This document shows, piece by piece, positions 45,540-55,360 of a stretch of DNA of 64,000 nucleotides. The stretch's first letter is position 1; each line of letters opens with the position of its first letter. The notes beneath the pieces were generated by a model. That model ran no database searches and was not told the origin of the DNA. It worked only from the letters and a program-made list of their open reading frames with translations. Source of the DNA: Lacisediminimonas profundi (GTDB taxonomy: Bacteria; Pseudomonadota; Gammaproteobacteria; Burkholderiales; Burkholderiaceae_D); contig NZ_VTTH01000005.1 of assembly GCF_008831265.1 (NCBI RefSeq), positions 62,001 to 126,000 on the forward strand, written 5' to 3'. The position numbers were made by a program, and so were the translations under genes.

Positions 45540-45970
45540 CTATTGCCCTTGGCCAGTATCCAGCAGGGCTGATTGGCGCTGCCCCAGCCAGTTGGCAGCG
45601 AAGTGGTCGTGCGCGCGCCATCCTGATCGAGTGTGAAGGTAAAACTTTCGGTGCTGGTGCCAGCTATTCCGGCAGCGCTTGCCAGGTAGCCCTGCCCGCT
45701 CGAGCGCCAATCGCAGGCGTAACTGAAGAACCTGCTCGCTTGCGGAGCGGCGACGCCGCAGGCTTTCCCCCCGTAGTTCCGGTTGTCCTGGTAGTACTGT
45801 TCGAGCCTGATCCGGTACACCGCCAGCGCGCTGGTCGACTCGCTCACCCTGGCCCGGGTGATGTAATCGGAATAATTGGGGACTGCGACCGCGGAAATGA
45901 TCGCGATGATCGCCATGACCACCAATAACTCGATCAGGGAAAAACCGTGGGAGGTACGTACAGGACTCAT
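45533..45970 (-). CDS. pilE: Type IV pilin, PilE-like
   Basis: 145-residue type IV pilin. A short leader MSPVRTSHG is cut before FSLIELLVVMAIIAIISAVA, with Glu at +5, and the helix continues VPNYSDYITRARVSES. Four cysteines (CGVAAP, YACDW, PCWIL and the C-terminal C) suggest two disulfides. It heads the minor-pilin operon, so it may be a minor pilin of the PilE type rather than the major subunit. Confidence 0.9.
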   Translation of the reverse strand: MSPVRTSHGFSLIELLVVMAIIAIISAVAVPNYSDYITRARVSESTSALAVYRIRLEQYYQDNRNYGGKACGVAAPQASRFFSYACDWRSSGQGYLASAAGIAGTSTESFTFTLDQDGARTTTSLPTGWGSANQPCWILAKGNRC

Positions 45971-46220
45971 CTGCTTGATCCGCTGGTGGCAACGCGGGCA
46001 GGATGCCGTCAGTACAAAGCGGGGGCAACAAGCGTTAAAAGCCTGCGCAAGAATGGTCCGATTTCACCCCCAGTCGGGCGGTCAGCAAACTGGTGGGCGA
46101 TTGCAGGCCAGGAGGCGTGAGAATTGATGATCCGGGTTTATCCCCGGCACGGACACCCGCAGTCGATCTGCAAGACGCCATGGGCCATATCGCCGGCAGA
46201 TCCTGCCATGGGGGGGCGAT

Positions 46221-46553
46221 TCAGCTTTTTTCCTGTCGCTCCGGCAATGGGCAGGCATCCACGATTTGCAGATCGTTGTCGCGCGCAAAATCAAGCACGA
46301 AATGATAGGCCAGGGGCTCCAGGTCGCGCAGGGCTTCGCTGACCACGACCGATTTCACGCCGCCGAGCATGGTAGGACGTACATAGGGAGAGTACTGGAG
46401 GTGCATGTCAGGTCCGACCGAGCCCTCAGGCCGGAAGCATGACATCACGCCGGCAAGGCGCTCGGCCCAGTCGCTCGGCCGGAACGGCCTGCCATTACTG
46501 GTCAGTCCCTGTATGAAAAATTCGCGGGGTGCGCTTTTGTTCGATTCGGCCAT
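46221..46553 (-). CDS. DUF3579 family protein
   Basis: 110-residue protein with the DUF3579 core: FFIQGLTSNGRPFRPSDWAE, YSPYVRPTMLGGVKSVVV and DLEPLAYHFVLDFARDNDLQ, read in that order. The family is largely betaproteobacterial and has no known function. The start at 46553 fits the family's length; a longer frame to 46622 is possible, and neither has a clear ribosome site. Confidence 0.82.
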   Translation of the reverse strand: MAESNKSAPREFFIQGLTSNGRPFRPSDWAERLAGVMSCFRPEGSVGPDMHLQYSPYVRPTMLGGVKSVVVSEALRDLEPLAYHFVLDFARDNDLQIVDACPLPERQEKS

Positions 46554-46655
46554 TTGTGCGGCATTAATCAGTCGGTCCCGGCGCCTCGCTGGAGCAAGAT
46601 CGCCCGGAATGCGGGACGCCATTTTGTAGCGCCCGCTCTGTCATGCATATTATAT

Positions 46656-46687
46656 CTTATAGAAGACTTGGCTTATAGAAGACTTGG
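46656..46687. repeat. 16-bp perfect tandem duplication upstream of the DUF3579 gene
   Basis: CTTATAGAAGACTTGG occurs twice head to tail. A minus-strand TATAAT (46654-46649) adjoins it, so the repeats occupy the -35 and upstream region of a likely promoter and could be regulator sites. Confidence 0.75.
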
Positions 46688-46845
46688 GTGATGCTTGACT
46701 GATGCTTGGATAACGCATCAAAGCGGGTCATGCGCTTCGCCCAAGCGCTGAGAACGCAAGAAGCGTGCTAACGGGACACGTTGCGGGTTGCACGTACCAC
46801 GTAAAGGTAACAGCGAAAGGAAGTACAGCTCTGCCGGGGAAAGGA

Positions 46846-47802
46846 TCAGCCCAGCCAGACCGCGAGCGACAACAGCAGCAGGAGCAACATCCACAGCAAG
46901 AGCGCGCGCCAGACCAGCCCGACCGTGCTCTGCAATGCCCGGGGCGACGGCTCATCACCGGGAAGCACGTCGGCCTCGACGTCGATCGAATCGATTACGG
47001 CGGCATCTGCGGGAAGCAAAGCCGTCGCATTTTCGGCGGGGCTACCCAGGCGTACGCCCATCGCGCCGCCGCCCGCCGACAAGATGATTCCCATGGTCTC
47101 GTCGTGCCAGCGATGGGCAAAATTGCGCCATGCATAAACGGCATCTTCGAAATTGCCGACCACTGCGAAAGCCGCAGCCGTCAGGCGTGCCGGCACCCAG
47201 TCGATCCAGTAATAAGCCTGGGCGGCGAAGCGGCCGAAAGCCTCGTTCTGCATATGGTCGGGCTCGTTCCATGCACGGGACAGGTACTCCGACACCCGGT
47301 ACAGCACTGCGCCCGCCGGCCCGAGCGGCATCAGGAACCAGAAAAACACGCCAAAAACGCTGCGATGGGTCGTGACCAGCGCTTTCTCCACCGCCAGCCG
47401 CGAGATCTCGCCGATCTCCAGCCCCCGGGTGTCCTGTTTGGTCCACTCCGCAAGCAGGGTACGGGCATTGTCGACATCGCCGCTGTTGAGCGCCAGCTGG
47501 ATCGACGTGAAGTAGTGGCTGTAGTGGCGCAGTCCCAGCGTCAGGTAGACCACCAGTATGTTCCAGGCCAGCGCCAGCAGGGGGCTGATGCGGGCACAGA
47601 TCCAGTACACGAGAATGGTCGGCACGATCAGCGCCCCGACCATCACGAACCATCCGAGCCGACCGTGCTCGCGCATGCCGGCATTGAATCCACCCTCCAC
47701 TTTGGTCGCCAGCAGCTTCACCGCGTTATAGACCGGGTTGTCGGCACGCAGCGGCTTGAGTTGCTCGATCAGCAGGGCGATCAGTATGGAGAAGAAGGTC
47801 AT
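46846..47802 (-). CDS. CbiB/CobD-like membrane protein
   Basis: 318-residue inner-membrane protein of the CobD/CbiB family (adenosylcobinamide-phosphate synthase relatives). It has several helices, the segment YYWIDWVPARLTAAAFAVVG, typical of the family, and a C-terminal hydrophobic anchor (WRALLLWMLLLLLLSLAVWL). No other cobalamin genes are near. In betaproteobacteria this paralogue is usually found beside Nudix and rplS genes, so a role in cobalamin synthesis is not assured. Confidence 0.8.
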   Translation of the reverse strand: MTFFSILIALLIEQLKPLRADNPVYNAVKLLATKVEGGFNAGMREHGRLGWFVMVGALIVPTILVYWICARISPLLALAWNILVVYLTLGLRHYSHYFTSIQLALNSGDVDNARTLLAEWTKQDTRGLEIGEISRLAVEKALVTTHRSVFGVFFWFLMPLGPAGAVLYRVSEYLSRAWNEPDHMQNEAFGRFAAQAYYWIDWVPARLTAAAFAVVGNFEDAVYAWRNFAHRWHDETMGIILSAGGGAMGVRLGSPAENATALLPADAAVIDSIDVEADVLPGDEPSPRALQSTVGLVWRALLLWMLLLLLLSLAVWLG

Positions 47803-47905
47803 CAGGTCGGTTTCAGGGTGGGACGAACGATACGATAACCCAGCGAGGGGCCGGAATCAAACCGGGACTGCTCCCGCCCTGCCAGGCGCTGCCGTTGGGG
47901 CACCG

Positions 47906-48577
47906 TCAGGTCCGCAGGAAATGGAACAGGTTGCGCAGCATGCCTGCTGTCGCGCCCCAGATGAAAAAGCGGTCATAGGGCATGGCGTAGAAGGTGCGCT
48001 GGCCGCTTCCGCCTGGCAGCTCCAGGGTGCGACGCTGGTGGTTCATGCCGTCCATCAGGAACGCCAGCGGCACCTCGAATATCTCCGCCACCTCGAACGG
48101 GTCGGCGATCAGGTCGATCGGTGGGTGGACCAGGCCAACCACCGGCGTCACCCGGTAACCGGTGCCTGTGTAGTAGTCGGGCAGCGTGCCGACCACTTCC
48201 ACATGCTTGCGTTGCAGGCCGACTTCTTCCTCGGCCTCGCGCAGCGCAGTCTCGATGGCGGAAGCATCCTCTGCTTCGGCACGCCCGCCAGGCAAGCTGA
48301 CCTGTCCGCTGTGGTGGGTCAGGTGGTCGGTGCGCTGGGTCAACAGCATGGTCAGGCCTTGCGGACGAACGACGACCGGCATCAGCACCGATGCCGCCGT
48401 GTGTTTCGCGCCAGCCTCCCGCTGCCTGTGCTCATCGGTGATCTCGGGCTGCCACAAGGGTGGACTGGCAAAATGGGCACGCAGCCCCTCCATGGTCAGG
48501 CGGGCGGACAGGACCGCTGACTCGCCGGCATAGGAATCGACAGGCAGCGCCTTGGGATCGAATTGCAGTTTTGCCAC
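47906..48577 (-). CDS. Nudix hydrolase, CoA-pyrophosphatase type
   Basis: 223-residue Nudix enzyme. The CoA-pyrophosphatase (NudL/UPF0035) pattern LLTQRTDHLTHHSGQVSLPG runs into the Nudix box GGRAEAEDASAIETALREA then EEEVGL, with all catalytic glutamates present. It would split CoA and oxidised CoA into phosphopantetheine and 3',5'-ADP. It sits between the CbiB-like gene and the rplS terminator, on the same strand. Confidence 0.9.
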   Translation of the reverse strand: MAKLQFDPKALPVDSYAGESAVLSARLTMEGLRAHFASPPLWQPEITDEHRQREAGAKHTAASVLMPVVVRPQGLTMLLTQRTDHLTHHSGQVSLPGGRAEAEDASAIETALREAEEEVGLQRKHVEVVGTLPDYYTGTGYRVTPVVGLVHPPIDLIADPFEVAEIFEVPLAFLMDGMNHQRRTLELPGGSGQRTFYAMPYDRFFIWGATAGMLRNLFHFLRT

Positions 48578-48670
48578 GTATTCTCGTTCATGCCTGCGGA
48601 CGCAGGATGAGAAGGTAAAAATCCATTATAAGGCAGCGCAACAATTCATTCCTGAAGGCCTGCTGGCCAA

Positions 48671-48702
48671 AAAAAAACCCGCGACTGTTGTCGCGGGTTT
48701 TT
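48671..48702. terminator. Intrinsic terminator after rplS (bidirectional)
   Basis: CCCGCGAC and GTCGCGGG form an 8-bp stem around TGTT, flanked by nine A on the left and five T on the right, so it can end transcription in both directions. It follows rplS by 18 bp. Confidence 0.92.
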
Positions 48703-48719
48703 GACCGGATCCGGCTTGC

Positions 48720-49100
48720 TCAGGGAGCAACAGCCTTGACACGACGTGCCGGCAGCTTTTCCTTGATACGAGCCGACTTGCCCGAACGCTCGCGCAAGTA
48801 GTACAGCTTGGCGCGACGGACGTCACCGCGACGCTTGACTTCGATCGACGCGATCAGCGGGGAATACAGCTGGAACGTACGCTCGACGCCTTCGCCGGAC
48901 GAAATCTTGCGGACGATGAAGTTGGAATTCAGGCCGCGGTTGCGACGGGAAATCACCACGCCTTCATAAGCCTGGGCGCGCTTGCGGGTACCTTCAACAA
49001 CGTTCACGCTCACGATGACAGTGTCGCCGGGTGCGAAATCAGGGATGGTGCGTCCCAGACGTTGAATTTCTTCCTGCTCAAGTTGCTGGATCAAGTCCAT
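48720..49100 (-). CDS. rplS: 50S ribosomal protein L19
   Basis: 126-residue bL19, part of the 30S-50S interface. Conserved segments are [37 protein letters not shown] and [24 protein letters not shown] precedes the ATG. It is the last gene of rpsP-rimM-trmD-rplS and ends in a strong terminator; a C-terminal extension of about ten residues is normal in betaproteobacteria. Confidence 0.97.
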   Translation of the reverse strand: MDLIQQLEQEEIQRLGRTIPDFAPGDTVIVSVNVVEGTRKRAQAYEGVVISRRNRGLNSNFIVRKISSGEGVERTFQLYSPLIASIEVKRRGDVRRAKLYYLRERSGKSARIKEKLPARRVKAVAP

Positions 49101-49171
49101 TTTTCACTCCTGTAACCATCTTGCCGGCGCCGTTATCGACTTCTCATGCCCGGTAGAGGATGGGGTTGACT

Positions 49172-49194
49172 CATGCAGGCAACATGCCTGCATG
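49172..49194. promoter_or_regulatory. Perfect hairpin between trmD and rplS
   Basis: CATGCAGGCA and TGCCTGCATG pair perfectly around ACA in the 100-bp spacer. There is no T-run, so an mRNA processing or stability element is more likely than a terminator; it may help set the L19/TrmD ratio. Confidence 0.55.
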
Positions 49195-49200
49195 CACACT

Positions 49201-49962
49201 TCACGCAACTGCCTTCGGCAGATTGCGAAGAAACTTTTCATCGGCAGCGCTCAGCAATCCCGCCGCCCGCGCCTGCCCGATCAATTCCGGCCGCCTTGCC
49301 GCCGTGTTGCGCAGCGATTGTTCTCGCCGCCATTTCACGATCTCGGCATGATGCCCGCCCAGCAGGACCGACGGCACCGGCACGCCTTCGTACACTTCCG
49401 GCCGCGTGTAATGCGGGCAATCCAGCAAGCCATGCACAAAACTGTCCTGTGCGGCCGACGCCTCGTCATTCAACACGCCCGGCAACTGCCGTATCACGGC
49501 ATCCATCAGCGCCATCGCCGGCAGTTCGCCTCCGGACAACACGAAATCGCCAAGGCTGATTTCTTCATCCACGCAGCGATCCAGCAAACGCTGGTCCACT
49601 GCTTCGTAACGTCCGCACAGCAACACCATGCCCGCTTCGTCACGCAATTCCATCACGCGCTGGTGGGTCAGTTGTCGGCCCTGCGGCGACATGTAAATCA
49701 CGCGCGGCCTGGGCAAACCCGCCTGCTGCTGACGCTGCCGGGCCGCATCTATTGCGGATTCCAGCGGCTTTGCCAGCATCACCATCCCGGGACCGCCGCC
49801 ATACGGCCGGTCATCCACGGTGCGGTGATTGTCGCTGGTGAAATCGCGCGGATTCCACAAGCTCAGTTCACATCGTTTCTGGTCGAACGCACGGCGGGTG
49901 ATACCCGATTGCGTCAGGGCCGAAAACATTTCCGGAAAAAGCGTGACGACGTCAAACTGCAT
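49201..49962 (-). CDS. trmD: tRNA (guanine37-N1)-methyltransferase
   Basis: 253-residue SPOUT methyltransferase that methylates G37 next to the anticodon and prevents frameshifting. Knot segments [28 protein letters not shown] and [15 protein letters not shown] are present. The start at 49962 has a GGAGG site. It follows rimM by 17 bp. Confidence 0.97.
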   Translation of the reverse strand: MQFDVVTLFPEMFSALTQSGITRRAFDQKRCELSLWNPRDFTSDNHRTVDDRPYGGGPGMVMLAKPLESAIDAARQRQQQAGLPRPRVIYMSPQGRQLTHQRVMELRDEAGMVLLCGRYEAVDQRLLDRCVDEEISLGDFVLSGGELPAMALMDAVIRQLPGVLNDEASAAQDSFVHGLLDCPHYTRPEVYEGVPVPSVLLGGHHAEIVKWRREQSLRNTAARRPELIGQARAAGLLSAADEKFLRNLPKAVA

Positions 49963-49979
49963 CCCGCCTCCGTACCGCT

Positions 49980-50531
49980 TCAATAATCCCGTTCCCAGTC
50001 GACCGTGATGCGTCGCGCAGCCTGGTCGACCTTGTGGACGAAACGGTCCACGAAAGGAATCAGCAACTGTTCGCGCTTTTCACCCTCGGCAGCCGGCGCC
50101 GCGTCGACCACAAGGATCGGATGCGCGCCGCTTTCCATCAGGTCAGCGACTGTCCCGAGCGGCTCGCCGCGCAGGTTTTCGACATCGAGGCCGATCAGGT
50201 CGACCCAGTAAAACTCGTCCTTGTCCAGCGCCGGGAAGTGGCCTCGCCGCACTTGCACGGCAGTGCCCTTCAACGCCTCTGCCGCATCGCGATCGGCGAC
50301 GCCCATCAACTGGGCCACCACCTCATCGACATGTAGCTTGGACTGCATCACTTCGACATCATGCAGTGCCGGACGATCAATCCACCAGGTACGCGCTGCC
50401 AGCAGGGCATCGGCATCGTGCGAAAAAGGACGCACCCGCACCCAGCCCTTCAAGCCATAAGCACCCGCAACATACCCGACCAGTACCAGGTCGGATGGAG
50501 CGGACGCGTCAGTGACCGGCGATTTCGACAT
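49980..50531 (-). CDS. rimM: Ribosome maturation factor RimM
   Basis: 183-residue 16S processing factor that binds S19 in the 30S head. The N-domain starts [20 protein letters not shown] and the PRC-barrel domain has [15 protein letters not shown] and [14 protein letters not shown]. It lies 42 bp after rpsP in the standard operon order. Confidence 0.96.
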   Translation of the reverse strand: MSKSPVTDASAPSDLVLVGYVAGAYGLKGWVRVRPFSHDADALLAARTWWIDRPALHDVEVMQSKLHVDEVVAQLMGVADRDAAEALKGTAVQVRRGHFPALDKDEFYWVDLIGLDVENLRGEPLGTVADLMESGAHPILVVDAAPAAEGEKREQLLIPFVDRFVHKVDQAARRITVDWERDY

Positions 50532-50573
50532 ACGACGATTGCAACAGCGTTGCCGGAATCAGCCGATGCACTA

Positions 50574-50837
50574 TCAGGCAGCAGCCGGAGCCGACTTTGC
50601 AGCGGACTGACGCACCAGACGGGCAACCGTCGGCGACATTTGCGCGCCGTTGGACTGCCAGTATGTCAGGCGATCAGCGGCGATACGAAGGCCTTCTTCC
50701 TTGTCGCCAGCCTGCGGGTTGTAGAAGCCGATTTTCTCAATGAAACGGCCATCGCGGCGATTACGGGAATCGGTGGCGACGATGCTATAAAACGGGCGCT
50801 TTTTTGCGCCTCCACGAGCTAAACGAATGACGACCAT
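50574..50837 (-). CDS. rpsP: 30S ribosomal protein S16
   Basis: 87-residue bS16 with [37 protein letters not shown] and the Ala-rich end. The ATG at 50837 is the start because similarity begins at MVVIRL; the longer open frame is not used. First gene of the operon. Confidence 0.97.
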   Translation of the reverse strand: MVVIRLARGGAKKRPFYSIVATDSRNRRDGRFIEKIGFYNPQAGDKEEGLRIAADRLTYWQSNGAQMSPTVARLVRQSAAKSAPAAA

Positions 50838-50876
50838 GTTGATTCCAAAAAGTGTTCGAACCGGGAAAAGCCGCAG

Positions 50877-50906
50877 ATTATAGCGTGTACGGCAAGGCCA
50901 GCGCAA
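50877..50906 (-). promoter_or_regulatory. Promoter candidate of the rpsP operon
   Basis: TTGCGC (50906-50901) and a perfect TATAAT (50882-50877) are 18 bp apart on the minus strand, 39 bp before the rpsP start. Confidence 0.55.
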
Positions 50907-51076
50907 GGACTGATACCCTAAGCCAAGCCAATTCTGCCGATAAATCAAGGACTTCCGCCCTGTTCCGCGAGGGCTGTGTGCGCAGCGGACGCAAGCAGCG
51001 CCGTCTCGCGTTGCCTTCCGGATAGGGCTGAGGCACACTAGGCCGCCCTGCAACGGCCGGAATCACTGGCCCTGAT

Positions 51077-51514
51077 ATGGCACTACCAATGAGCAAGCCC
51101 ATGCAAACCCACAAGAACAAAACCTTCGCCACCCTGCTTGCGCTGTTGCTCGGCGGCCTTGGCGCCCACCGTTTCTACCTCAAGGGAGCGCGCGACCGCT
51201 GGGGCCTGCTGCATTTGTCGACCGTGCCGCTGTCGCTGCTGCTGCGCGAGACCGCGCCTGCGCTGCCCGGGCTATTCTCCGCCGGACCGCTGGTACTTTC
51301 CGCGCTGGTGGGCGTGCTGGTCGCGCTGGTCATCGGCCTGACGCCGGACGAGAAGTGGGATGAACGTTACAACGCCGGTTCCGGCCGGCAATCGCGCAGC
51401 GGCTGGCCGCTGGCGGTCCTGCTGGTGCTGGCAGTCGGCGGCGGCGCGGTCGGCCTGATCTGGACCATCGCGCGCACCTTCGATCTTCTATACACCGGCG
51501 GCGCCTACGGCTGA
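51077..51514 (+). CDS. TM2-domain membrane protein
   Basis: 145-residue protein with a TM2-type start (KNKTFATLLALLLGGLGAHR followed by FYLKG) and further hydrophobic segments near residues 70-90 and 110-130. Function unknown. ATGs at 51089 and 51101 are alternative starts, as no good ribosome site marks the first. It diverges from rpsP and converges with the acyl-CoA dehydrogenase gene. Confidence 0.8.
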   Translation: MALPMSKPMQTHKNKTFATLLALLLGGLGAHRFYLKGARDRWGLLHLSTVPLSLLLRETAPALPGLFSAGPLVLSALVGVLVALVIGLTPDEKWDERYNAGSGRQSRSGWPLAVLLVLAVGGGAVGLIWTIARTFDLLYTGGAYG

Positions 51515-51544
51515 CAGGCCCGCGAAAAAACTGCTACGCCAGCG

Positions 51545-53335
51545 TCAGAACTGATCTTCAGTCAGCGCCATCACCGCGGCGCTGCCGCTGACGATGGCAG
51601 CACGATACCCGGCTGCCTGCGAAAGAATGTGATCGGCAAAGAAGCGCGCCGTCGCGATTTTCGCTTTCAGGAAAGCGGCATCACCCTCGCCTGCCTGCAA
51701 CTGGCGTTGTGCGACCAGGGCAGCGCGCGCCATCTGCCAGCCGCCTGCCACGATACCGGCCAGCTTCAGGTAAAGCACACTGCCGGCGAACACGCCGCGA
51801 ATGTCGGACTTCATGTTCGCGACAATGAAATCCACCACTTCTTTCAGCGCAAGCGATCCGGCCACCAGTTGCGTGCCGATCGCAACCAGGTCGCCTGAAC
51901 CGGCTGCGGCCAACGCTGCCTCGGTCTCACGGATCTGACCAATGATTGCGCGCGCCACGGCGCCGCCGTCACGAGCCGTCTTGCGCCCCACCAGATCGTT
52001 GGCCTGGATTGCAGTGGTTCCTTCGTAGATGGGCAGGATGCGGGCGTCGCGGTAGTACTGGGCAGCGCCGGTCTCCTCGATGAAGCCCATCCCGCCATGC
52101 ACCTGCACGCCGGTCGAGGCCACGTCGACCGACATTTCGGTAGACCAGCCCTTCACCACCGGCACCATGAACTCGTAAAAAGCGCGATTGGCCTTGCGCG
52201 ATGCTTCATCGGGATCATGATGGGCTGCATCCGAAGCCGCGGCCGTCACGTAGGCCAGCGCGCGCGCCGCTTCGGTCTGGGCCCGCATCGACATCAGCAT
52301 GCGGCGCACATCGGGTTGGTGGATGATGGTCACAGGACCAGGCGACCCGGCCGGATCGCGTGACTGCACGCGATCCTTCGCATATTGCACCGCCTTCTGA
52401 TAAGCACGCTCGGCAATGCCGACGCCCTGCATGCCAACTGCAAAGCGCGCTGCGTTCATCATGATGAACATGTACTCCAGTCCGCGGTTTTCCTCGCCAA
52501 CCAGCGTGCCGATGGCGCCCCCATGGTCGCCGAATTGCAGCACGGCGGTCGGGCTGGCCTTGATGCCAAGCTTGTGTTCGATCGAGACGCAGTGCACGTC
52601 GTTGCGGCCGGCCAGCGAACCGTCCGCCGCGACCAGGAATTTCGGCACGATGAACAGCGAGATACCCTTCACCCCCTCGGGCGCGCCGGGGGTGCGGGCC
52701 AGCACGAGATGGACGATGTTCTCGGCCATGTCGTGTTCGCCAAAGGTGATGAATATCTTGGTGCCGAACAGCTTGTAGGTACCATCGCCCTCAGGGACGG
52801 CGCGGGTGCGAACCATGGCGAGGTCGGAGCCGGCCTGCGGCTCGGTCAGGTTCATGGTCCCGGTCCATTTGCCGGAGATGAGATTTGCGAGATAGGTTTG
52901 CTTCTGCTGCTCGCTGCCTGCCGTCATCAGCGCCTCGATGGCGCCGTCGGTCAACAAGGGGCAGAGGGCAAACGAAAGGTTGGCCGAATTCAGCATTTCG
53001 ATGCATGGCGTCGCCACCAGCTTGGGCAGGCCCTGCCCACCGAATTCGACCGGATGCTGCACACCCTGCCAGCCGGCTTCGCCAAAGGCCTTGAAGGCCG
53101 CCCGGAAGCCCGGCGCCGTGGTAACGACACCCTTGTCCCAGGAACTGGGCTGCTGGTCGCCGCCGATGTTCAGCGGCGCCACCACTTCGGAACAGAAGCG
53201 GGCATTCTCTTCGAGCACGGCCTGCGCGGTTTCCGGCGTCGCGTCTTCGCAACCGGGCAACTGGCTGATGCGGGGAAGTCCTGCCAGTTCGTTGAGCACG
53301 AACAGCATGTCTTTCAGTGGGGCGACGTAACTCAT
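51545..53335 (-). CDS. Acyl-CoA dehydrogenase with N- and C-terminal extension domains
   Basis: 596-residue flavoenzyme of the larger AcdH-like group. It begins with the AcylCoA_DH_N-type segment SYVAPLKDMLFVLNELAGL. The FAD and substrate motif is TEPQAGSDLAMVRTRA, and the catalytic glutamate is in ILPIYEGTTAIQANDLVGRK. An extra helical C-domain of about 130 residues follows. It makes a 2-enoyl-CoA and passes electrons to the ETF encoded just upstream on the same strand. The ATG at 53335 has a GGAG site; a TTG just before it is less likely. Confidence 0.94.
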   Translation of the reverse strand: MSYVAPLKDMLFVLNELAGLPRISQLPGCEDATPETAQAVLEENARFCSEVVAPLNIGGDQQPSSWDKGVVTTAPGFRAAFKAFGEAGWQGVQHPVEFGGQGLPKLVATPCIEMLNSANLSFALCPLLTDGAIEALMTAGSEQQKQTYLANLISGKWTGTMNLTEPQAGSDLAMVRTRAVPEGDGTYKLFGTKIFITFGEHDMAENIVHLVLARTPGAPEGVKGISLFIVPKFLVAADGSLAGRNDVHCVSIEHKLGIKASPTAVLQFGDHGGAIGTLVGEENRGLEYMFIMMNAARFAVGMQGVGIAERAYQKAVQYAKDRVQSRDPAGSPGPVTIIHQPDVRRMLMSMRAQTEAARALAYVTAAASDAAHHDPDEASRKANRAFYEFMVPVVKGWSTEMSVDVASTGVQVHGGMGFIEETGAAQYYRDARILPIYEGTTAIQANDLVGRKTARDGGAVARAIIGQIRETEAALAAAGSGDLVAIGTQLVAGSLALKEVVDFIVANMKSDIRGVFAGSVLYLKLAGIVAGGWQMARAALVAQRQLQAGEGDAAFLKAKIATARFFADHILSQAAGYRAAIVSGSAAVMALTEDQF

Positions 53336-53474
53336 CAATTGCTCCGATACGTGTTGATGCCGCCCCGCCCCGGCCCGCGGCGGCGGGAAGCTGCGGCCGG
53401 ACTATCCATCTGGATGCGAAACGCCGCCGAATTCGTCAACCGAATCCGGCGGCCCAGTGCGTCAGGCCAGTGCG

Positions 53475-54404
53475 TCAGCCCAGTTCGCCAACCAGTTGCG
53501 GCACGATTTCGAACAAATCACCAACGATGCCGTAATCGGCAACGCTGAAGATCGGCGCTTCCGGATCCTTGTTGATGGCCACGATGGTCTTCGAATCCTT
53601 CATGCCTGCCAGATGCTGGATCGCGCCGGAAATGCCGACTGCGATGTACAGCGTCGGCGCCACGATCTTGCCGGTCTGCCCGACCTGCCAGTCGTTCGGC
53701 ACGAAGCCGGCATCGACTGCTGCGCGCGACGCGCCCATTGCCGCGCCGAGCTTGTCAGCCAGCGGCTCCAGGATCTTGAAGTTGTCGCCGGAGCCCATGC
53801 CGCGACCGCCGGACACGATGACCTTGGCGCCCGTCAGTTCAGGACGGTCGGACTTGGCCACTTCGCGCGACACGAAGCGCGATTTACCGGAATCGTCGAC
53901 CGCGGCAATGTTTTCAATCGCAGCCGAACCGCCGGCAGCAGCAGCGTCAAAGCCGGTGGTGCGAACGGTGATGACCTTGATCGGATCGGTCGACTGCACG
54001 GTCGCGATCGCGTTGCCGGCATAGATCGGACGCTCGAAGGTGTCGGGGCTGTCCACCTTGGTGATCTCGGAAATCTGTCCGACGTCCAGGCATGCAGCCA
54101 CGCGCGGCAGGATGTTCTTGCCGTAAGCGGTGGCCGGCGCCAGCACGTGCGTATAGTTTTTCGCGATCGCCAGCGCCTGCGCGGCGACGTTCTCGGCCAG
54201 GCCGTCGGCGAACTGCGCGCCGTCGGCAACCAGCACCTTGGTGACACCAGCCACTTTGGCGGCGGCTTCAGCGGCGGCGCCGCAGTTCTGGCCGGCGACC
54301 AGCACATGGACTTCGCCAGCGCATTGCGCGGCGGCGGTCACGGTGTTCAGCGTGCTGCCCTTCAGGCCAGCGTTGTCGTGTTCAGCAATGACGAGTGCAA
54401 GCAT
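53475..54404 (-). CDS. etfA: Electron transfer flavoprotein alpha subunit
   Basis: 309-residue ETF alpha. The C-terminal FAD domain contains [40 protein letters not shown] and [20 protein letters not shown]. It accepts electrons from acyl-CoA dehydrogenases and delivers them to ETF-quinone oxidoreductase. It lies 24 bp after etfB. Confidence 0.96.
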   Translation of the reverse strand: MLALVIAEHDNAGLKGSTLNTVTAAAQCAGEVHVLVAGQNCGAAAEAAAKVAGVTKVLVADGAQFADGLAENVAAQALAIAKNYTHVLAPATAYGKNILPRVAACLDVGQISEITKVDSPDTFERPIYAGNAIATVQSTDPIKVITVRTTGFDAAAAGGSAAIENIAAVDDSGKSRFVSREVAKSDRPELTGAKVIVSGGRGMGSGDNFKILEPLADKLGAAMGASRAAVDAGFVPNDWQVGQTGKIVAPTLYIAVGISGAIQHLAGMKDSKTIVAINKDPEAPIFSVADYGIVGDLFEIVPQLVGELG

Positions 54405-54428
54405 TTCAATTCCTCTTTAACCGTGTTC

Positions 54429-55178
54429 TCAGATGACTTTTGCTTCGTTGCGCAGCTTGGCGACCAGGGTGGCCACGTCGGGCACAATGACACCGGCAGT
54501 ACGCTTGGGCGGCTCGGAAACCTTGAGCGTTTTCAGCCGCGGCGCCACATCCACGCCCAGGTCCGCCGGCTTCAGCGTTTCCAGCGGTTTCTTCTTGGCT
54601 TTCATGATGTTGGGCAGCGTGACATAGCGCGGCTCGTTCAGGCGCAGGTCGGTCGTGATCACGGCCGGCAGGGCCAGCGAGATGGTCTCCAGGCCGCCGT
54701 CGACTTCACGCGTCACCGCGACCCGGTCGCCCTCGATGCTGACGCGGGATGCAAACGTTGCCTGCGGCCAGCCGAGCAGCGCGGCCAGCATCTGGCCAGT
54801 CTGGTTGCAGTCGTCGTCGATCGCCTGCTTGCCGAGAATGACCAGTTGCGGCTGCTCCTTGTCGACCACGGCCTTGATCAGCTTGGCGACTGCCAGCGGC
54901 TGCAGGTCGGCATCGGACTCGACCAGCACGGCGCGGTCGGCTCCGATCGCCATGGCGGTGCGCAAGGTCTCCTGGCACTGGGTCACGCCGCAAGATACGA
55001 CGATGACTTCAGTGGCCTTGCCGCCCTCTTTCAGACGCATGGCTTCTTCCACCGCGATTTCGTCGAACGGGTTCATCGACATCTTGACGTTGGCCACATC
55101 AACGCCGGAACCGTCCGACTTGACCCGAACCTTGACGTTGTAATCGACAACACGCTTGACTGGAACCAGTACTTTCAT
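54429..55178 (-). CDS. etfB: Electron transfer flavoprotein beta subunit
   Basis: 249-residue ETF beta, which binds AMP. Segments [36 protein letters not shown] and [20 protein letters not shown] are typical. The start at 55178 has an AAGGGC site; a longer frame runs into the promoter. Two palindromes lie upstream (55212-55227 and 55272-55287). Confidence 0.96.
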   Translation of the reverse strand: MKVLVPVKRVVDYNVKVRVKSDGSGVDVANVKMSMNPFDEIAVEEAMRLKEGGKATEVIVVSCGVTQCQETLRTAMAIGADRAVLVESDADLQPLAVAKLIKAVVDKEQPQLVILGKQAIDDDCNQTGQMLAALLGWPQATFASRVSIEGDRVAVTREVDGGLETISLALPAVITTDLRLNEPRYVTLPNIMKAKKKPLETLKPADLGVDVAPRLKTLKVSEPPKRTAGVIVPDVATLVAKLRNEAKVI

Positions 55179-55211
55179 GACTTTGCCCTTGCAATAAACG
55201 AAATGAGTTGA

Positions 55212-55227
55212 TTGACGTATACGTAAA
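55212..55227. promoter_or_regulatory. Palindrome between etfB promoter and start
   Basis: TTGACGTA-TACGTAAA is palindromic with one mismatch. It recalls reported LiuR-type sites (MerR-family regulators of branched-chain acyl-CoA degradation in Proteobacteria); that identity comes from memory and is tentative. A TATAAT lies just upstream on the minus strand (55244-55239). Confidence 0.5.
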
Positions 55228-55271
55228 GTAATCGACAATTATAAAAGAAATTCAGGGGTGATAACGAAATT

Positions 55272-55287
55272 TAGCACGATCGTGCTA
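55272..55287. promoter_or_regulatory. Perfect 16-bp palindrome upstream of etfB
   Basis: TAGCACGA-TCGTGCTA, perfect, about 95 bp before etfB. It resembles the ligase/TetR spacer dyad at 2454 (both share TTAGCACG and GTGC at the same spacing), suggesting a common regulator for acyl-CoA metabolism. Confidence 0.6.
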
Positions 55288-55360
55288 TTCGAAGAAGTCA
55301 GTCGCTCGCCGTTGCCAGCAACTGCTGCCAGAGCCTGCTGCCAGACTTCCGGCCGCCTGC

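Noticed and set aside
43315-45636. 773-codon plus-strand frame across the pilin genes
   Set aside because: It crosses several convincing genes on the other strand and is low in complexity.
46846-47802. Cobalamin biosynthesis locus
   Set aside because: Only the CbiB/CobD-like gene is present; neighbours are unrelated and there is no cobalamin riboswitch.
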